Shown piece after piece: positions 22,637 through 34,857 of a stretch of DNA of 64,000 bases; positions within the stretch are counted from its first letter, which is position 1, and each line of letters begins with the position of its first letter. The stretch spans positions 29,471,383-29,535,382 of the forward strand of contig OY743188.1 in NCBI GenBank assembly GCA_963555705.1, written 5' to 3'. Position numbers and translations under genes: made by a program. The notes under the pieces were generated by a model. That model had not been told where the DNA came from. It worked only from the letters and a program-made list of their open reading frames with translations, and did not search any database. The DNA is from Ligustrum vulgare (Eukaryota > Streptophyta > Magnoliopsida > Lamiales > Oleaceae).

Positions 22637-24383
22637 CTCCAACCCTCTTTTCCTCTTCTTTTTCTGAGGTCGTGGCCTCAACTCTCTTTTTCTCAATATT
22701 CCTCACCTTTTGTTCTTCATCATTTTTCAATTTAACTTGATCTGCATAAACTTGTGATGGTGTCAATGGCGTAAGTGTAATTTTTTCTCCCATCCTTGGT
22801 AAAACTATATCTATTTTATACACATCACGTGTCACCTTCCTATCACACTGCCAATGCCTACCCAACAAAATGTGTCCGGCTTGCATAGGAACCACATCAC
22901 ACATCACTTTATCCATATAGCTACCAATCGAAAAATTTACTAACACCCTCCTATTCACCTTAATTTCACCACTATCATTTAACCACTGAAGTCTATAAGG
23001 TGATGGATGCTTTAACAATGGTAACCCTAATTTCTCAATTAGTGTGGTACTAGCAACATTTGTACAACTACCACCATCAATAATCATACTACATACCTTG
23101 TCTTGGATGCGACACCGTGTATGAAATATGTTCTCCCTCTGTTGCTCCACGTCATCCACGTTGACTTTAGCACTAAGGGCTCGCCTCGCTACTAATAACG
23201 TCCCATGTTCTCCGGATAACAATTCCTCATTATCACTAGCTTCCTCCAAAGCGGGCATGTCGTTGTAGTCTTCCTCATCGCTGCCACTTTCCCAAGCCCC
23301 CTCTGCTCGCAAGGTAATAACACGCCTATTAGGGCATTGAGAAGCCACATGTCCTCTTCCCAAGCATTTGAAGCATTGGATATCTCTACTCCTAGATGGT
23401 TGAGACTCCCCTTTGGGCGAAAATTTGTTAACGGACTCCTCCTTTCCCTTGGGTACTTCAAACTTTCCTTTTGGTGCCTCAAACTTCCCTTTAGAAACAG
23501 CCCCATCGCCTTTATTTTCCCACTTCGGCTTCCAAGACCGATTAGAACCCGAAGAACCCGACTGATACTTAGCTGTCACTTTTATCTTCAATTGTTTCTC
23601 CACTTTCATGGCCATATGTAGCATATCTTCTAACTCCACATAGTGTTGCAATTCGACCACATTTGCTATTTCTCTATTCATCCCATTTAAGAAACGGGCC
23701 ATAGTGGGCTCTTCATCCTCCTCTATATTGGCTCTAAGCATTAACATCTCCATCTCCTTATGATAATCCTCGACACTCTTAGAACCTTGGTAAAGACTTT
23801 GCAGTTTTTGATGAAGTTCCCTATGGTAATGACTAGGAACAAACATCTTCCTCATGACAGCCTTTAATTCACCCCATGTACTAATAGGTCTCTCACGATT
23901 TCGCCTCCTAGAGGTTGCTAATTGATCACACCAAGTAAATGCATAATTAGTGAATTCAAGGACTGCAACCTTAACCTTTTTCTCCTCCGTATAGCTGTAG
24001 CAATCGAATATCAACTCAATCATTTTCTCCCACTCTAAATATTGTTCCGGATCACTCCGACCCTTAAAGGAAGGAATAGTTGTTTTGATATTACCCATGC
24101 CACGATCCTGTCGATCCCCAACATCCTCTCTACCTCGTCGTTCATGCCTAACATCTCTATCCATAAGTGCCCCATCATCATACCCATCAAATTCATCTTC
24201 TTCCTCTGTCTCTATCCTATGACCACGCCCCACTTGTCTTCGCACATTGGGCGCTTCCCTAGGCCGCTCTAACCTTTCAATACGGCTTGACATAGCCCCA
24301 AGCATTTTCTCAAAGCGTTGTGCCAATTCTTCCACCATGTTGACTTGATCGTCGTTCTTTGCTGTAGTAGAATTTTTCGACAT
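22632..24383 (-). CDS. Gypsy gag-protease polyprotein, 3' end cut by insertion
   Basis: A long open frame starting at ATG 24383. The N-terminal part is a low-complexity charged region. A retrotransposon gag domain follows (IPSFKGRSDPEQYLEWE, then FVPSHYHRELHQKLQSLYQG). A CCHC zinc knuckle CFKCLGRGHVASQC is near residue 335. A retropepsin-like motif IIDGGSCTNVAS is near residue 430, where Asp-Gly-Gly replaces the usual D-S/T-G. The stop codon comes from the first bases of the inserted LTR. Across the insertion the original frame would have continued for about 50 codons before a stop caused by later decay. It packages RNA in the particle; here it is probably only a relic, though the gag part is intact. 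Confidence 0.93.
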   Translation of the reverse strand: MSKNSTTAKNDDQVNMVEELAQRFEKMLGAMSSRIERLERPREAPNVRRQVGRGHRIETEEEDEFDGYDDGALMDRDVRHERRGREDVGDRQDRGMGNIKTTIPSFKGRSDPEQYLEWEKMIELIFDCYSYTEEKKVKVAVLEFTNYAFTWCDQLATSRRRNRERPISTWGELKAVMRKMFVPSHYHRELHQKLQSLYQGSKSVEDYHKEMEMLMLRANIEEDEEPTMARFLNGMNREIANVVELQHYVELEDMLHMAMKVEKQLKIKVTAKYQSGSSGSNRSWKPKWENKGDGAVSKGKFEAPKGKFEVPKGKEESVNKFSPKGESQPSRSRDIQCFKCLGRGHVASQCPNRRVITLRAEGAWESGSDEEDYNDMPALEEASDNEELLSGEHGTLLVARRALSAKVNVDDVEQQRENIFHTRCRIQDKVCSMIIDGGSCTNVASTTLIEKLGLPLLKHPSPYRLQWLNDSGEIKVNRRVLVNFSIGSYMDKVMCDVVPMQAGHILLGRHWQCDRKVTRDVYKIDIVLPRMGEKITLTPLTPSQVYADQVKLKNDEEQKVRNIEKKRVEATTSEKEEEKRVGV

Positions 24384-24957
24384 CCTAAACTAAGTAATAT
24401 ATGCCTCACGTGTATTTCGCTCATGTATCACTCAATTTTTGGATTTTACCCTTTATTGATCTCACCTCTCTGCCTTTTTCCACTCAATGGCTTTCACCCC
24501 AATTGCTTCAAAGAACGAACCCGAACTCAAACAAGTTTAAGCTCGAATGATTCAAATCGAGTATGAGTGAGAATTTATGAATGTGTTGGAAAACTCAAAG
24601 AAGACATTTAGAGAATGGAATTCGACTCTATATAGGACTTGATACTTTTATGGGAAATAAGATTGTTTCAAGAAAGTATTTCTTGAAACAAAATAACAAC
24701 TTTTTCTTTTGCTGTTGAAATTTTCGTTTTTTTTTTTAAATTTCTCGAAAATTCAACTACGAGAATAACGAAACAAACGAAATTTAATTTGGATAACAAA
24801 CGAAGGAAATAACGACTATTGAATTTTATTTATTTATTTATTTATTTGTGACACTTTTTGGATTAAAGACTCAAGAATTAGAAGAACACGAAGAACAAGA
24901 TTAAAGAAGACTCAAGAAAACAAAACAAAGATATAACCTTTATTTTTTGGAGCCTAA

Positions 24958-24969
24958 GCTCTGATACCA
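24958..24969 (-). other. Primer-binding site of the Gypsy element (tRNA-iMet)
   Basis: The complement of TGGTATCAGAGC lies two bases left of the right-hand LTR, confirming minus-strand orientation. Confidence 0.92.
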
Positions 24970-24971
24970 AA

Positions 24972-25852
24972 TGATGCAAACCACGTAGCAATTGTAGCTA
25001 CGCAACCCAAAAAATATTGAAATCGACCCAATAACGATAAGAAATCACGATTTATGGATCCAATTAAAATTAATTGAACCAAGCAACCAATACAATCACT
25101 GGGATATATTGACCTCTTGATCACAAGCAATAATAATTCTCACCGGGATTTGAACAAACAAGAATAACTCGCAAGTTCGGATTTTATTCAATGAAGAATA
25201 AGATTGTGAAAGCAAAATAGCCTCTCAATTATAATATCAAAGTTGTGTGTAAAATAATGAAAATTACATCCCTATAAATAGGGTCAAAACCTGACTAAAG
25301 AGTTTTAATTATATTAGGAAATAAATACCTAAAAATAAGGAAATAATTAAAAATCCTAAAATTATGGATATTGCCTTTTATGGCCGTGACTAACTCCCTT
25401 ACGGCCGTAACCTTGTTACTGATTCACACTTACGGCCGTGACAATATGACTTACGGTTGTAAGTCCAAAAACGCCCAAATTCCAATTTTAAGCAGTGCCT
25501 TCATTACGATCGTGATCCCCAGCTTTTACGGTCGTAATCCCAATTCCTCGCAATATGAATTTCAGCAGTGAGCTTGTTACAGCCGTGAGGAAATATATGT
25601 TACGGCAGTAGCATTGAAATTTCACTATTTTCTTCTACTCATTGAATGAGGTTGATCCACTCGTCGTTTTGGCTTGGTCCCAACATGGAACTTGCTTCTT
25701 TTGATGACACGAACATTGTTTTGGCCATTGTTTCTTGTACTAGCTTGTCCATTGCTTCATTGGCCCTCTTTGTTTGCAATCGAGTCATCGGTCCCCCTTT
25801 GATCATCAACGGATCTTTGTGCGGGCTTGTATTCGTGGTCTGGATCACATCA
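24972..25852 (-). repeat. 5' LTR of the Gypsy element
   Basis: 881 bp with the same ends as 12253-13112. It carries an extra TTACGGCCGTGACAATATGA-type segment near 25430, absent from the other LTR. The frame at 25639-25890 is the LTR copy of the pol C-terminus and not a gene. Confidence 0.92.
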
Positions 25853-26349
25853 CTTTCAATATCAGCACTAAAGTATAAATGGACCAACACTTACAACTCC
25901 ACCTTGTTGCAATTGAAAGGTAGTAGTGGATTTGAACTAATAAGTTGTTTCACTTGCTCATGTACCTACAAGGAAAAATTAACAAGTTAGAAATGTTCAA
26001 GGTTAATCAACCTTAAGGAGTCCTTAAACTTTATTAGAGGTATAACCATTGTACCTGCACCAACTGGATTGACTTTAGTAGGAATTTTAGCAAGTTTGAT
26101 ATCACATTTCTCAACTATATCACTAATAAAGTGAAATTTAACATCCATATGCTTAGTTTATCATGAAAAATGGATTTTTACTTAAGAAAATGATACTTTG
26201 ATTATCTGTACAAAGCTCTACCTTATTTTCTACAAAGCCTAATTTATTTAAATACCCTTCAGCCGAAGTCCCTCTTTTACAACCTTAATGGCAGGAATAT
26301 ACTCAGCTTCAGTTGAAGAGAGTGCAAACAATTTTTGAAGTTTTGATTA

Positions 26350-29085
26350 TCAACTAATGCATGTAGAATTTATCACAAACATGTATGCATATGTAGATTT
26401 TCTATTATCATAAATTTCAGCAGAATCTGAATCTACAAACCCCCTTAAAGTTAAAGTTATACCATCTTTATGAGATTTGAACATTAATCCTAAGTGTTGT
26501 GTACCCTTTAAGTACTTAAACAGTTTTTTCATAGCTCTCCAATGGAATTCACCAGGATTACTCATAAATCTGCTCAGAACACTCGTAGCATATGTAGTAT
26601 CAGGCCTTGTACATACCATAGTATACATCATAGAGCTAACAACATTACAATACAGCACATTTCTCATTCTGTTAAGTTCAGAATCATTTTTACGAGAATG
26701 ATCAACATATAATTTCACATAGCCAGATAAGGCTAAACTAACAGGTTTTGCATTTTAATGATTTTTTTATAAGAACTTTACAAATATAGGATTCTTGAGT
26801 TAATTTTTTTTTTTTTTTTTTTTTGCACTCAATAGGTCCCCTTCTATTTTTCATGCCAAGTATTTTTCTAGCAGATCCTAAATCTGTCATTTCAAATTCT
26901 GACTTCAGTTCCATTTTAATATGATTTCAGACAACGGAATTATGACCAACTAGAAGCATATCATCTGCATATAGAAGAAGAAATACTTCAAAGTTACCAG
27001 TTTTAAAATAGAAACAAGGATCATATTCAGATTTCTTAAAACCTAAGCCCTGTATAAAAGAATCAAATCTTTTATACCATTGTCTAGGAGCTTATTTTAA
27101 CTCATGTAAAGACTCAGCCTCCATTTGGTAACATTATGTGGTTTATTACCGGTTTATTTATGATTTTGAGATAAAAAAATAGTTGAAAAGTGGAAAGAAA
27201 AAACATGTGTGGTTAAAAAGCGATTTAGGAAATTGTGTAATTTATAAATTGATTTATAAATCAGTTTATTTTGTTTACCAACATTTGCTTATTTAACATG
27301 TACACATAATCCTTTTGATTTCTACATTTAAAACATTTAGGTTGAGTCATATAAATAACTTCATCTAAGAAAATATACAAGAATGCAATTTTAACATCAA
27401 GTTGTTCTAAATCCAAATCAAGTTGAGAAACAAGAGCAAGCAAGATTCTAATCGAAGTATATTTCACAAAGGGGAAAATATTTCTTATAATCAATTCCTT
27501 CTCTTTGAGTAAAACCCTTAGCTACTAATCTCCATTTACGATCAATTAGTTTACACTCTGCATGTTTTTTTTAACTAAAGTTCAAGTCTTATTCTTATGC
27601 AAAGTCCATTTCATCCTGCATAGCTACAAACCACTTTGCAGAATTAGTATAAGAAACAACTTCACTATAGGATTCAGGTTCTAGACTAAAAGATTCATCT
27701 TCAAGATGTGCAGCTACAAAATCTGCAAGTTGGTGTCTAATCTGTCTCCTCTCTCTATCTTTGGCTAGTTTGTAGTCCTGCTGGCTAGAAATAGGGTTCA
27801 CACCACCATTTTCTATGTTGCTATATCTATCAATATTAGGTACAGGTACAAGTTTAGGTTGAGGTAACTCCACCTCAATTTGAACATGTTTGTCATTATT
27901 ATGTTCCTCAATCTTTATTTCAGGAGCGATGAAGTCATCCTTGTTAAGGTTCTCTATAGTTTTATCAAAAAGGCAAGGAAAAACTTCTTCATTGAACAAA
28001 ACTGATCTACTAATGATGATCTTATACCCTCATATTCCTATGACCCAGCGCCTATATCCATTAACACCTTCCCCATATCCAAGAAACACACATTTAATAG
28101 ATCTTGGATCAAGTTTAGAATCAGTTTGGTGTGCATATGTTGCACATCCAAAAGTTCTAAGTATAATTAGGGACTCTGCAAGACCACAACTGATCAGGAA
28201 TTATATATTTAATGGCACTACTAATTAATCAAATGACATTCTGTTTTAACAGCCTCACTCCAAAAAAAATTAGGTGAAATAGAAGTGATCAACATACATC
28301 GGGTTATCTCAAGAAAAGTTGAACTCTTATGTTCATCCTTTTAGCAATACCATTTTGTTGAGTGGTATAATAGATTGCTCTATGTCTCAGAATACCATAA
28401 TTACTGCAATATTGATCAATTTCAAGATTACGGAATTCCAATCTATTGTCAATCCTTAAAGCTTTTACCTTTTTCCCAGTTTGATTTTCAGTTAAAATCT
28501 TCCAGTCTTTAAAGGTTTGAAAAGTGTCTGAATTAGATTTCATTAAAAGAATCTACAGTTTCCTTGAAAAATCATCTATGATTAAAAGGTAATATTTATA
28601 ACCTGAAGCTTTTACTACAAGTACAGGTCCCGACAAATCACTATGTATATAATTTAAAATCTTCTTTAACTATGAGTACCTATACCAAAAGGAAGTCTGT
28701 TTTACTTCCCTAAAATACAATGTTCATAAAATGTTAATTTCTGAACAGTGTCTTTTTCAAACACACCTTCTTTAGATAGAAGTTTAAGTCCCTTTTCTCC
28801 AAGGTGACCTAATCTTCTATGCCATAAATCTTAGCTATCTTTTTCAGATATCAGATTGATGGAATTAGAAGGGAGAACAACTTCATAAGTCATAATGTAA
28901 ATCCCATTCATTTTAGGAGTACTGACAATTAGGTTTTGATTTTTCTTTGAATTTGTAAAGCCATTACAAATTTCAACTCGATAGTGTTCATCATCAAGAA
29001 CCCTTAAAGGAATTACATTTCTTCTCAAAGCATGAACATATATAGTTTGTTTCAGAGTAAGGGTCTCGTTATTTTTCAGTTTCAA
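26350..29085 (-). pseudogene. Decayed Copia pol
   Basis: Broken pieces in order on the minus strand. The GAG-pre-integrase region is at 28831-29085. An integrase piece (TFKDWKILTENQTGKKVKALRID) is at 28304-28543. The integrase-RT linker is at 27595-27999. The RT start, with LDVKIAFLYIFLDEVIYMTQP, is at 27261-27494, followed by RT text with APRQWYKRFDSF just left of 27120. An RNase H-side piece, with MMYTMVCTRPDTTYATSVLSRFM and YLKGTQHLGL, is at 26350-26718. Several stops and frameshifts separate them, and a MITE interrupts RT. It is non-functional. Confidence 0.88.
27122..27281. mobile_element. Candidate MITE inside Copia RT
   Basis: About 160 bp of non-coding AT-rich DNA splits the RT frame between YVYMLNK and the LHELK-APRQW block. 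Its ends are inverted (TTGGTAAC and GTTTACCAA). Related text (GTGTGGTTAAAAAGYGATTT) recurs near 54090 and 54620. The TSD is unclear. Confidence 0.55.
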
Positions 29086-29256
29086 AACAATGTACCAATA
29101 CTCTTAACCTGACAGCAATCATTATTGCCCAACTTTACATGCCCCCATTCAATTTTGAAAAATCATAAAATCACTCAAGATTAGGACTCATGTGAAATGA
29201 GCAACTAGAATCAAGAACACAATATTGATTTTGAACTGCAATAGTGGACACATGAG

Positions 29257-30132
29257 TCACTCCCATGTTGCTTCTACTTCTCTATAAGCAGTAGCAACAT
29301 TATTTGTATTGTTCCCATTTTGATTTCCATTCTTTTGGTCTTTTATCTTTTTGAAACAATCATTAATAAAGCAGCCCATTTTACCACAGTAAAAACATTT
29401 CCTGTTTTTCAGAATTGATTTATCAAACCTCTTATCATTGCCCCTATTAAAATCGTTATTGTTAATATTGTTACTCCACTTATTTTTGAACACATGTTTT
29501 TTCTGATTTTGATTAGAATTAAACCCTGACTGAAATGGATAGTTCCTTAATAGGTTTCTTTGAGCTTACGGATAGATTTTCAATATGTAGAACCTCCTTT
29601 TGTTCAGATTTTAATTCAAGTTCTTTATTTATTAAAGATTCTTGAATTATTTCAGTAGTCAAGTCATCTCTACCATATTCCAAAGCATTCTTAATATCTT
29701 TATGTTTCTCATCTAGGCTGTTTAGAAGACAAACAACTTTCTGGTCAGTAGAGACCTTCTCACCACAATGGTATGTTTTTAGGTTCAATATCTATTTGTT
29801 TCTACATTAGCACTAGGATCAAACTTAAAGCTAAATAACTGTCTCCAAATAAAACACTTATTAGGTAATGTCTTAGTGAGGTAATGTTTTTTAAGAACTT
29901 TCCAAAGTTCCATAACCTTATCAGCATCACCAACCTTTCTGATTATAGAATCAGAAATGTGTAAGAATATGATACTCCAAGCATGTTCATCCTGTTTAGT
30001 TCTCCTGGGTGCAGGTAAATCCTCAAGCCAAGTTTCATCTATTGCCTTAACACTTTTCAATTGCATCAATATGGCTTTCATCTTTTTGTGCCAGAGACTA
30101 AAGTCTCTTTTTTCCATCCCACACTTCAACAT
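29257..30132 (-). pseudogene. Decayed Copia gag
   Basis: Gag-like text in three overlapping pieces: 29785-30132 (FSLWHKKMKAILMQLK), 29519-29788 (VCLLNSLDEKHKDIKNAL), and 29257-29493 with a CCHC knuckle CFYCGKMGCFINDC, whose histidine is replaced by Phe. Frame changes separate the pieces. Confidence 0.82.
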
Positions 30133-30931
30133 CTACCTTAGTGGTCATGATGTGAAGTAGTGTGCAGTGTAAGTAAGTAACAAGAAATAGGATAATTTCA
30201 CACAAATCACAGAATGCGAATAAAATCACTGTGTAAACACTTATGTTGCAGGAATAAAGTGTGTAGAGTTTACTGATATAGAACAATTGCATACAAGGAG
30301 ATATACAAAAAAGTAATTCCAAGTATAAATGAAATATACGTAGGTTATTCACATGAAAAAAGAACTTCCAATGAAGATATAAGTGTCATAAAAAAATGTT
30401 AAACCACAATTTAACAAGAAACTGGAAACAAAAGCTCAGATAGAAGTTTGCAGTATCTCAAGTATAAAAATTATAACAGTAAAAATTCCTTAGACCGAAA
30501 CCCTATTCCCGCATATTCTAGGATTTTTAAGAAACCGTAGACAAAGGTAAATGTAGGGGTGGTTTTAAGGAATCTAACCTAAAATTACAATATATAAAAG
30601 AGGACGAGAAAATCGATACCAAACTACATTTTATTGAGAGGTGGTTCAGAAGTATATGAGAGATCACCACCATAACCAGATCAATCACCACCAAACCAAA
30701 ATATTTTAAGAAAATTTCAAATTTGGACTGATTAAATTCAAGAACTCAGATCTAGACTAGATCGTAAGTTAAGAAATAGATCTGGTTTGATCTAGTAATT
30801 TTTTTTTTTTAAAAAAAACTTTCAGAAAAAATGTAGATATGAAGTTCTAAGAGTAAAAAGAAGAAAATTTCTTTACTAGTCAAAACATAAACAGTTTTAT
30901 AAAGAGTTTTAAATGCCTCTGATATCACTAT

Positions 30932-31282
30932 TGGTCCCAAAATAAGATTAAATAGATATAAAACTGGAAATAAATGTAAAAATAACAAGAACACAACGAT
31001 ATTTTCTTGCCTAAGCCCTGAAGGTTCTGTGAATAATCACCTACATCCCCCATTGAGCATCCACAACGGATATTTGCTCAAATCCACTAATAATGCCCCA
31101 AGAAAAAAAGCTTAAGAGAACACAAGTTCACAGAAACCTTAGCCAGCAATACAGTTTCCAACGAAACCCAACAACACAGAGATTTTGCTATTGAGTAGCA
31201 GCTCTCTTTACAATATTTCACTCAAGAAATATACAACTCTCTCCCTCTCAAAACTGATTGACCAAAATCAGACTAGAAAACG

Positions 31283-31338
<56 letters not shown>

Positions 31339-31453
31339 GAAGAAGAAGAAGAAGAAGAAGAGATGTCTTAGAGAAGAAGTGTTAATCAGTCTCAAAAGAT
31401 CAAAACTCAAGACAAGGCAGACCATCAGTCCATTGATCCAACGGTCAAGAAAT
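30932..31453 (-). repeat. 5' LTR of the decayed Copia element (truncated)
   Basis: Starts TGGTCCCAAAATAAG. From 31046 it aligns with 11749 onward. Alignment with the other LTR stops near 31453, so the terminal part is lost. It contains an (ATA)n/(GAA)n microsatellite. Confidence 0.75.
31286..31361. repeat. (ATA)n-(GAA)n compound microsatellite
   Basis: About 17 ATA units followed by 7 or 8 GAA units. The Ile/Arg-repeat frame over it is meaningless. Confidence 0.95.
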
Positions 31454-31620
31454 TGTAAGACCTATAGATGTAAAAATATCACTATAAATTTATGTATATT
31501 AGGATACGATAACGAACGTCAATCATTCATCAATTTAATAAATCCTATAAAATGTATATAAATTTTATAACAAACGAAGATGATTGTGGCATTATGTATA
31601 TTATATATGATCATTACATG

Positions 31621-32762
31621 CAGGGGCGGACCCACACTGGGGCCTCCTTAGTCACGTGCCCCAGAAAAATTCAGTCTTTTTTTTTACATTCAAAACTAGT
31701 GGAGGAGACTTCTCCAACACTCAAAGTCTGAACTCTGAAACCATTTCCCAGCTGCTCTACTCCTCAGTCCTCCTCCTCCCTCAGTCCCGACTCTCCCTTC
31801 CATTTCCAGTTCCAGGCTTCGCTCCTCCCTGAGTTCCCTCTCAAGTCTCAGGCTCTCACACTCACAGTCTCACCCGACTGCAACATTTCGAAGGATCGAC
31901 CTTACCGGCGCCGCACCCGCACCTAACTGGCTAACTTCTTCCGGTGACCCACAACTACTGACATCACCAAGACCAACGGCAGCGCATCACAGTGAACCAA
32001 GATCGAGAGGCGACCAAGAGCTGTTGCCTGCTGTCATTGCTGTCAAACTGACCTTCCCGGCTTCGTCTGCTGCTGCTGGTCGTCTCGTCCTCTCCTGGTA
32101 GGTTTTTTTTTTTTTTAATTATTTATTATTATTGCATTGAGAATCAGATTACCATTACCTGCTGCAGTGCTGGCTTTGTGCCTGGTTAAGTGGTTATTGG
32201 GTATTGATTATTTGATTTTGAACATACATGTGAATCTTGAACTTTGGTATGCACTCTACCATGAATTTGATTAGTTGATTAGTTGATTTATTTTGGTTAT
32301 TTGGAATAATGGTATCATTATTAATTTATTTGCTTGTTGTCTGTGGAAATTGGAACTAAGATTTAGATTTTGGAATTTGGATTTGAATTTTGAATTATTG
32401 TTATGTTTGAATTTTTGTTTGAGTGTTGAGAATTTGAGATTTCAAGGCCAATGACTTATGTCAAGAATCGTTTGCGTAATCGCCTTGGAGATCAGTTGTT
32501 AAATGATAGTTTAATTGTATATATTGAGAAGGATGTACTTGACAATATTGATAATGATGTAATTATGGAACGTTATCAAAATATGAAAACGCGTAGAGAA
32601 CAGTTGTAATAAAATTCAAGTACTTTTTCATTCTTTTGGTTTTCTTCCTTAAAAAAAAAAAAAAAATTCGGGGACGCTGCCCCCGAACCCCCGTAAAGAC
32701 CGTCGGCAAAAGCACAAAACCATTTGTGCCCCAGTAGTATAAACATTCTGCGTCCGCCACTG
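31621..32762 (+). mobile_element. hAT transposon derivative, TSD ATTACATG
   Basis: The ends CAGGGGCGGACCCA and TGCGTCCGCCACTG form terminal inverted repeats of the plant hAT type. They are flanked by exact 8-bp duplications ATTACATG (31613-31620 and 32763-32770). The interior has a pyrimidine-rich leader-like stretch (31720-32090), a GT-ending exon-like junction near 32100, and only the last 52 codons of a transposase. It is too short to encode a whole transposase and is therefore non-autonomous. Confidence 0.93.
32451..32609 (+). pseudogene. hAT transposase C-terminal dimerisation remnant
   Basis: Encodes 52 residues including LRNRLGDQLLNDSLIVYIEK and MERYQNMKTRREQL before a natural stop. 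This is the C-terminal end of TTF-type/zinc-finger-MYM-like hAT transposases in plants. All upstream catalytic parts are missing. Confidence 0.82.
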
Positions 32763-32770
32763 ATTACATG

Positions 32771-34254
32771 CTTAATATTCTTCTCTTCAATAACATCTTG
32801 AAAGTATATACACGTATTTACTTGATCAACTCACTTCAAACTTTTCCATAACCCCCTTTTTGGCAAATGATAATTTTTTTACAGCCCATTTGATAGAAAT
32901 TAAAAGCTAGATTTTAATATAGGTCAAATCAACTATTATTTTTAACCACATATTTCATGTAATTCACAATTTTTCAACGATATATTTTACCAATTTTTAT
33001 CAAAATTTGCTAAAGTATAATTTTAATTCTCATTAAATAGGGAAAATATACCAAACCAAAAGAAACTTCAACAATTGTTCCAATACAAATTAAACATTTA
33101 ATGTGTTGCTTTAAAAAGTAGGCAATGAATTGATAACATCGACCCATCTCAACCCATCCATGTTTAGAGAATATACATATTAAGTTGTGATCCAAGGAGT
33201 CACATTTCTTCCGAAAATCCTTTGCTGATGAATCACCTGCCTAAATGAGTATCTTCCACCTGGAAGAATATATTCATTGAACGATTCACCTAAAGACATT
33301 TTTTAAGGAATTATACAGTACCAACCTGCAACCAGGAAAACATAAAGTTAAAAAAAAAAAAAAAAAAAAAAATGATAAAGTTAAGCAGCAATGATGCTTA
33401 CCTTTATCGTAGGATTGGTACTTAAGCACAAACCCAGCCAACACATGCTTTAAAAATTAACGCTCAGAAAATTATCCTAGATACCCAAAATTGTGCGTAA
33501 AGAACCCGCTAACAAAATGTAAAGGAGTATTTTAAGAAACAAAAGAAGATAGGACCTCAAAGAAAGTCCACTTCAGAAATTTCACCAAGTGCACACATGT
33601 ATAAATTTTCTGTGTTAGGTTGCTTGAAATCAAATTAAAATTTGAAGACTTCAATGCCATGCTAGCAAAAACCGTATTCAATCATTCTAAAATAAACAAC
33701 TCTTAGAAAAAACCAAATACATAACTAAAACAACATTTAGGGCAAAAGAAATATCTGATCAATATTTACACATATCACAACCTTCAAAAACTCTTTTATT
33801 TACGATCATAATTAAATAAAAATAATTCCTCAACCTAAAGTTCTAATTTCCCATGTTAATGTACATTGTAAATTACATACACCAAATGACCAAAAAATAA
33901 TAAATAAATAAATAAATAAAAAAATCTGACTTTAACCTTTTCAAACCCCTACTCAATAGGAAATTGCTGAAAATCATTATCTTTAAGACACCCATGCTAA
34001 ATGCCAACATAACAATCCATGCTCAATGCCAACATAGCAATCAAAACCCAAGAAAAAAATAAAAAATAAAATTACATTCCAAAATAATCAAGACACCATC
34101 AAAACATTGCACAAGATAGTTGTTACTTTAATAAAGAACCTAACTATTTCTCACTTGGAGTAACAAAACATTGTTTATGTTAAGATTTACTTATTTACTT
34201 CAAAGTAAACTTAGTTATACACAAATATTGAAGGTCACGTGTATGTTTAAATTG
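32771..34254. other. Intergenic, AT-rich; one tiny frame
   Basis: No recognised gene. Poly-A tracts lie near 33348-33372 and 33895-33920. The region 32877-32960 resembles the MITE text near 27180 and 54620. A 39-codon frame is listed separately. Confidence 0.5.
33180..33299 (-). CDS. Unrecognised 39-aa small frame
   Basis: A 39-codon ATG-to-stop frame containing SFNEYILPGGRYSFRQVIH and GRNVTPW. The composition looks more protein-like than its neighbourhood, and a pyrimidine/AG pattern upstream could be a splice acceptor. I do not recognise the family. It may be a stray exon, a small gene or chance. Confidence 0.22.
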   Translation of the reverse strand: MSLGESFNEYILPGGRYSFRQVIHQQRIFGRNVTPWITT

Positions 34255-34857
34255 CAGGTGCACATGGGCGGATTTAGCTTTGGACCATACTGGGCTGAAG
34301 CCCAGTCCTTGAATGAACCAGATCCTGTTAAAAAAAAAAAAAAAAAAAAACCCTAGTTAATAGTCCGGCCCAAATAATTACCCAGCTCGGCCCATTTCAA
34401 ATTTACCCAAACAGCAGCCTGTCGCCCAACTCCCAAGCGCCCATTTCCTTCCATTTCTTCATTTCAGACTGAAATGTTCTCACAGTCACTTCGTCCGCCC
34501 TAAGCCCCTAACTCTAAGTAAGCGCCCTTCACGGTTTCACCCCCCCTTCGAGTCTTCGACTTCGACCTTCAGCTCTGCCAGACCGCCACCGCCATCCGCC
34601 GCCCGCAGCGCCGCTCCAGAAGCAACAATCAGCCTGCAGCAAGCAGGCAAGCAGCAGCGCAGCTCGCCAGCTCCAGGCTCCAGCGCAAGCAGCAGCCAGC
34701 AGCGCAGGCGCGCCCATCGGACCTGAGGTTCTTCAGTTCAGTGTTTCCCTTTCCTATGAGGGCCGCTATCTTGAAGGTGCCACTACATACCGAACAATTT
34801 TCCTTCATAAAAGTAAAAACTTATGCACCGAATTAATTAATTTTTTTTTTTTAATAG

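Larger units (their letters stand above)
12253..25852 (-). mobile_element. Nested Ty3/gypsy element, TSD CTTTC
   Basis: LTRs at 12253-13112 (860 bp) and 24972-25852 (881 bp). Exact 5-bp TSDs CTTTC lie at 12248-12252 and 25853-25857. The gag-protease frame (22632-24383) and an integrase remnant (12860-14194) are on the minus strand. The reverse transcriptase and RNase H regions are missing, so the element could not have moved alone. The two LTRs differ at several sites and by an indel, so it is older than the element inserted in it. Confidence 0.93.
11749..31453 (-). mobile_element. Decayed Copia retrotransposon hosting nested elements
   Basis: A minus-strand Ty1/copia element. Its 3' LTR occupies 11749-12252 plus 25858-25889 (minus-strand start TGTTGGTCC), interrupted by the Gypsy element. 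Its 5' LTR is 30932-31453, truncated on the right. 11749-12100 and 31046-31450 align as homologous LTR text. A tRNA-Met-like primer site (GTGATATCAGAG on the minus strand) sits at 30918-30929. A polypurine tract lies just right of 25889. gag and pol survive only as broken frames between 26350 and 30132. Confidence 0.8.

Noticed and set aside
25639..25890. Second gene for the pol C-terminus
   Set aside because: It is the LTR duplicate of the pol end at 12860-13112, without its own start or upstream coding sequence.
34529..34717. Ala/Leu-rich frame in the hAT leader
   Set aside because: It results from the GC-rich, repeat-like leader; no domain and no conservation evidence.
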